In this document: piece after piece, positions 62,873-64,000 of the stretch
Position numbering within the stretch: position 1 is the stretch's first letter
How the letters are laid out: the number at the start of each line of letters is the position of its first letter
Source: Saccharomycopsis malanga
Taxonomy: Eukaryota > Ascomycota > Saccharomycetes > Ascoideales > Saccharomycopsidaceae
DNA length: 64,000 nt
Direction: 5' to 3'
Assembly: GCA_004014935.1 (NCBI GenBank)
Contig: CP025321.1
Location: forward strand, 558,001 to 622,000
Notes under the pieces: generated by a model
The model's input: the letters and a program-made list of their open reading frames with translations, nothing else
Databases searched by the model: none
Told to the model about the DNA's origin: nothing
Position numbers and translations under genes: made by a program

Positions 62873-63066
62873 ATAAACTGGAATGTAAGCATTTATTGGC
62901 CTAGGTCGTGCTTCATACAACTACACTTGCCTATGAATTCACGTTCAGCAGCGTAAACAGCAGTGAGTAAAAAGTGTTCGTATGGGGAATCGAACCAGTG
63001 AGCTTGTTAGGTCTTTTTTCTCTTCTATGAGAGAACTGGCCATTGAGCCATACGGCCCAGCGACTT
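62873..63066 (-). mobile_element. SINE-like copy S7, head and body, 10-bp duplication
   Basis: Minus-strand copy of 194 bp. The head GGGCCGTATGGCTCAATGG is the best preserved, with GAAGAGAAAAAAGACCTAAC, a canonical B box GGTTCGATTCC and GAACACTTTTTACTCACTGC. The body GGCAAGTGTAGTTGTATGAAG ends near AATGCTTACATTCCAG with no TTA tail. A 10-bp CAAATGGTTA flanks it (62863-62872 and 63067-63076). It has the same length and truncation point family-wise as S6 (both lack the S5 3' module). Confidence 0.92.
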
Positions 63067-63076
63067 CAAATGGTTA

Positions 63077-63806
63077 TAAATCATTGTCAATTCAAGCTAA
63101 TTAGTATATTAATCATAGTAAGCAGTGATTACAAATGGTATTGAAAAATGCCCCCGATCTAGTATATTACACCAATCCTTCCATTAAATTGATCACATAC
63201 AATCTTGCTCTTACATAGTGAACCAGTTATCCATTAAATATATAGACCAGTGGGTAATACAATATCAAATTTTACCCTGATTTGCTTCAAAAAGCCACTT
63301 TCTCATTGACTACGCTCTCATTTACATAACTACAACAAATCAAGAAAGTAAAACAGCCCTTTTGGTCCTCATTTGCCCCCCATTCAACGTCTTATAATAT
63401 AACTCAACATGAGAAGGGCTTTATATATAACGCGCGCGTCGCACAACACCCCGACACCAAAAAAAGAAGACAACTGTTAGTGTGCCCTGGCGCTTTCCGG
63501 CAGAGGCTTAGGAAAAAAAAAGAGAGAACGGGCGTTTCTTCAATATGGTGAATCAAATCAAGAGTATACAGTAAACAGTTTGCTCAGAAGAGAATCTGTA
63601 CATTGATAAACCGCGATATTAAACTTGAGCGTGTGTGTTGTTGTGTGCATTTGGCGGCTTCGAGTAGGTTGCTAAAGTTGTGATATCAAAAAGTCGAGAC
63701 GATATTGATTTAATTGGGCCATTTTGGTACATCTTGTTGACACTCTTGCTGTTGGAACCATTGAGGACCATTCAACGTTATATTATCATACAGAGCAGCT
63801 GCAAAC
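63077..63806. other. Upstream region of KAP95
   Basis: About 730 bp with no gene. A TTATATATAA-like element and a GCGCGCGTCG run lie near 63420-63440, some 370 bp before the KAP95 ATG, with a poly-A run near 63511-63520. Confidence 0.45.
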
Positions 63807-64000
63807 ATGGATATTGGACAAGTACTTGAGAGCGCTCTTTTAAACCCGGATCCTCAAAAGAGATCTGAGGCCGAAGCTCAGTTGGAGCAAGCTGCCAGTG
63901 AGAACTTTGTTCTTTACATAGGCTTGTTGACAAGTACATTGGCAGACGTCAACTCTAAGGTGGAAGTTCGGATGTTGGCAGCAATTGCCCTCAAGAACCA
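63807..64000 (+). CDS. KAP95: Importin beta-1 (karyopherin), 5' end only
   Basis: The frame opens with MDIGQVLESALLNPDPQKRS and continues to the window edge. The start matches the N-terminal HEAT repeats of importin beta, including GLLTSTLADVNSKVEVRMLA and AIALKN. Kap95 carries classical-NLS cargo with importin alpha through nuclear pores. Only 64 residues lie in the window; the rest runs off its right end. Start: ATG at 63807. Confidence 0.88.
   Translation, partial: MDIGQVLESALLNPDPQKRSEAEAQLEQAASENFVLYIGLLTSTLADVNSKVEVRMLAAIALKN

Noticed and set aside
62985-63060. A real tRNA gene (A box and B box present)
   Set aside because: The T-stem and acceptor stem do not pair well, no proper anticodon arm is visible, and the same sequence recurs with body and tail as a SINE-like repeat.

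Overview
The window is nuclear DNA of a budding yeast (Saccharomycotina). Genes are compact and mostly without introns. The few introns carry yeast splice signals (GTAAGT or GTATGT donors, TACTAAC branch points, short branch-to-AG distances), and the orthologues are typical of yeasts. A nuclear gene for the 75-kDa subunit of respiratory complex I argues against Saccharomyces and its close relatives. CTG codons are absent from the strongly expressed genes I read through (CPA1, SRP54, RNR2, PHO85, YPC1), and in several other genes they fall at hydrophilic positions. A CUG-Ser lineage is therefore possible but not proven. Residue calls here assume the standard code.

Layout. 0-2.5 kb: dispersed repeats. 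2.5-12.2 kb: ferric reductase, split oleate desaturase FAD2, SAGA subunit SPT20. 12.2-15.3 kb: a repeat island. 15.3-24.8 kb: an STP-type zinc-finger factor, an ELO fatty-acid elongase, a SLY41-like transporter and splicing factor CUS1. 25.3-32.5 kb: complex I 75-kDa subunit and CPA1 (divergent), SWD3 and CDC8. 32.7-36.5 kb: two tandem four-span membrane proteins. 36.8-43.5 kb: POM33/PER33 and a SMY2/SYH1 GYF protein (divergent), SRP54. 45.1-53.2 kb: a degenerate GPI-type aspartyl protease, PHO85 and TRM44 (divergent), RNR2. 53.2-55.0 kb: a second repeat island. 55.0-62.7 kb: UMP1, alkaline ceramidase, RPC31, a CxxC flavoprotein, an AUR1-like gene. 63.8 kb: the start of KAP95, cut by the window edge.

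Most genes are unrelated housekeeping functions. Lipid metabolism recurs (FAD2, ELO, ceramidase, AUR1-like): the last three can act along one very-long-chain fatty acid to ceramide to inositol-phosphorylceramide route, though they are not adjacent.

Two things stand out. First, FAD2 has three exons, and the middle one is only 7 nt (7222-7228). It restores the conserved residues just before the first histidine box. Second, the intergenic DNA carries a family of short tRNA-like retroelements (SINE-like) with A- and B-box-like promoter motifs, TTA-repeat tails and exact target-site duplications of 9-14 bp at four copies. A second repeat family (called RepB here), present three times, has its own tRNA-like A box and an 8-bp hairpin, and each copy sits next to a SINE 3' end. 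UMP1 has an intron directly after its ATG.
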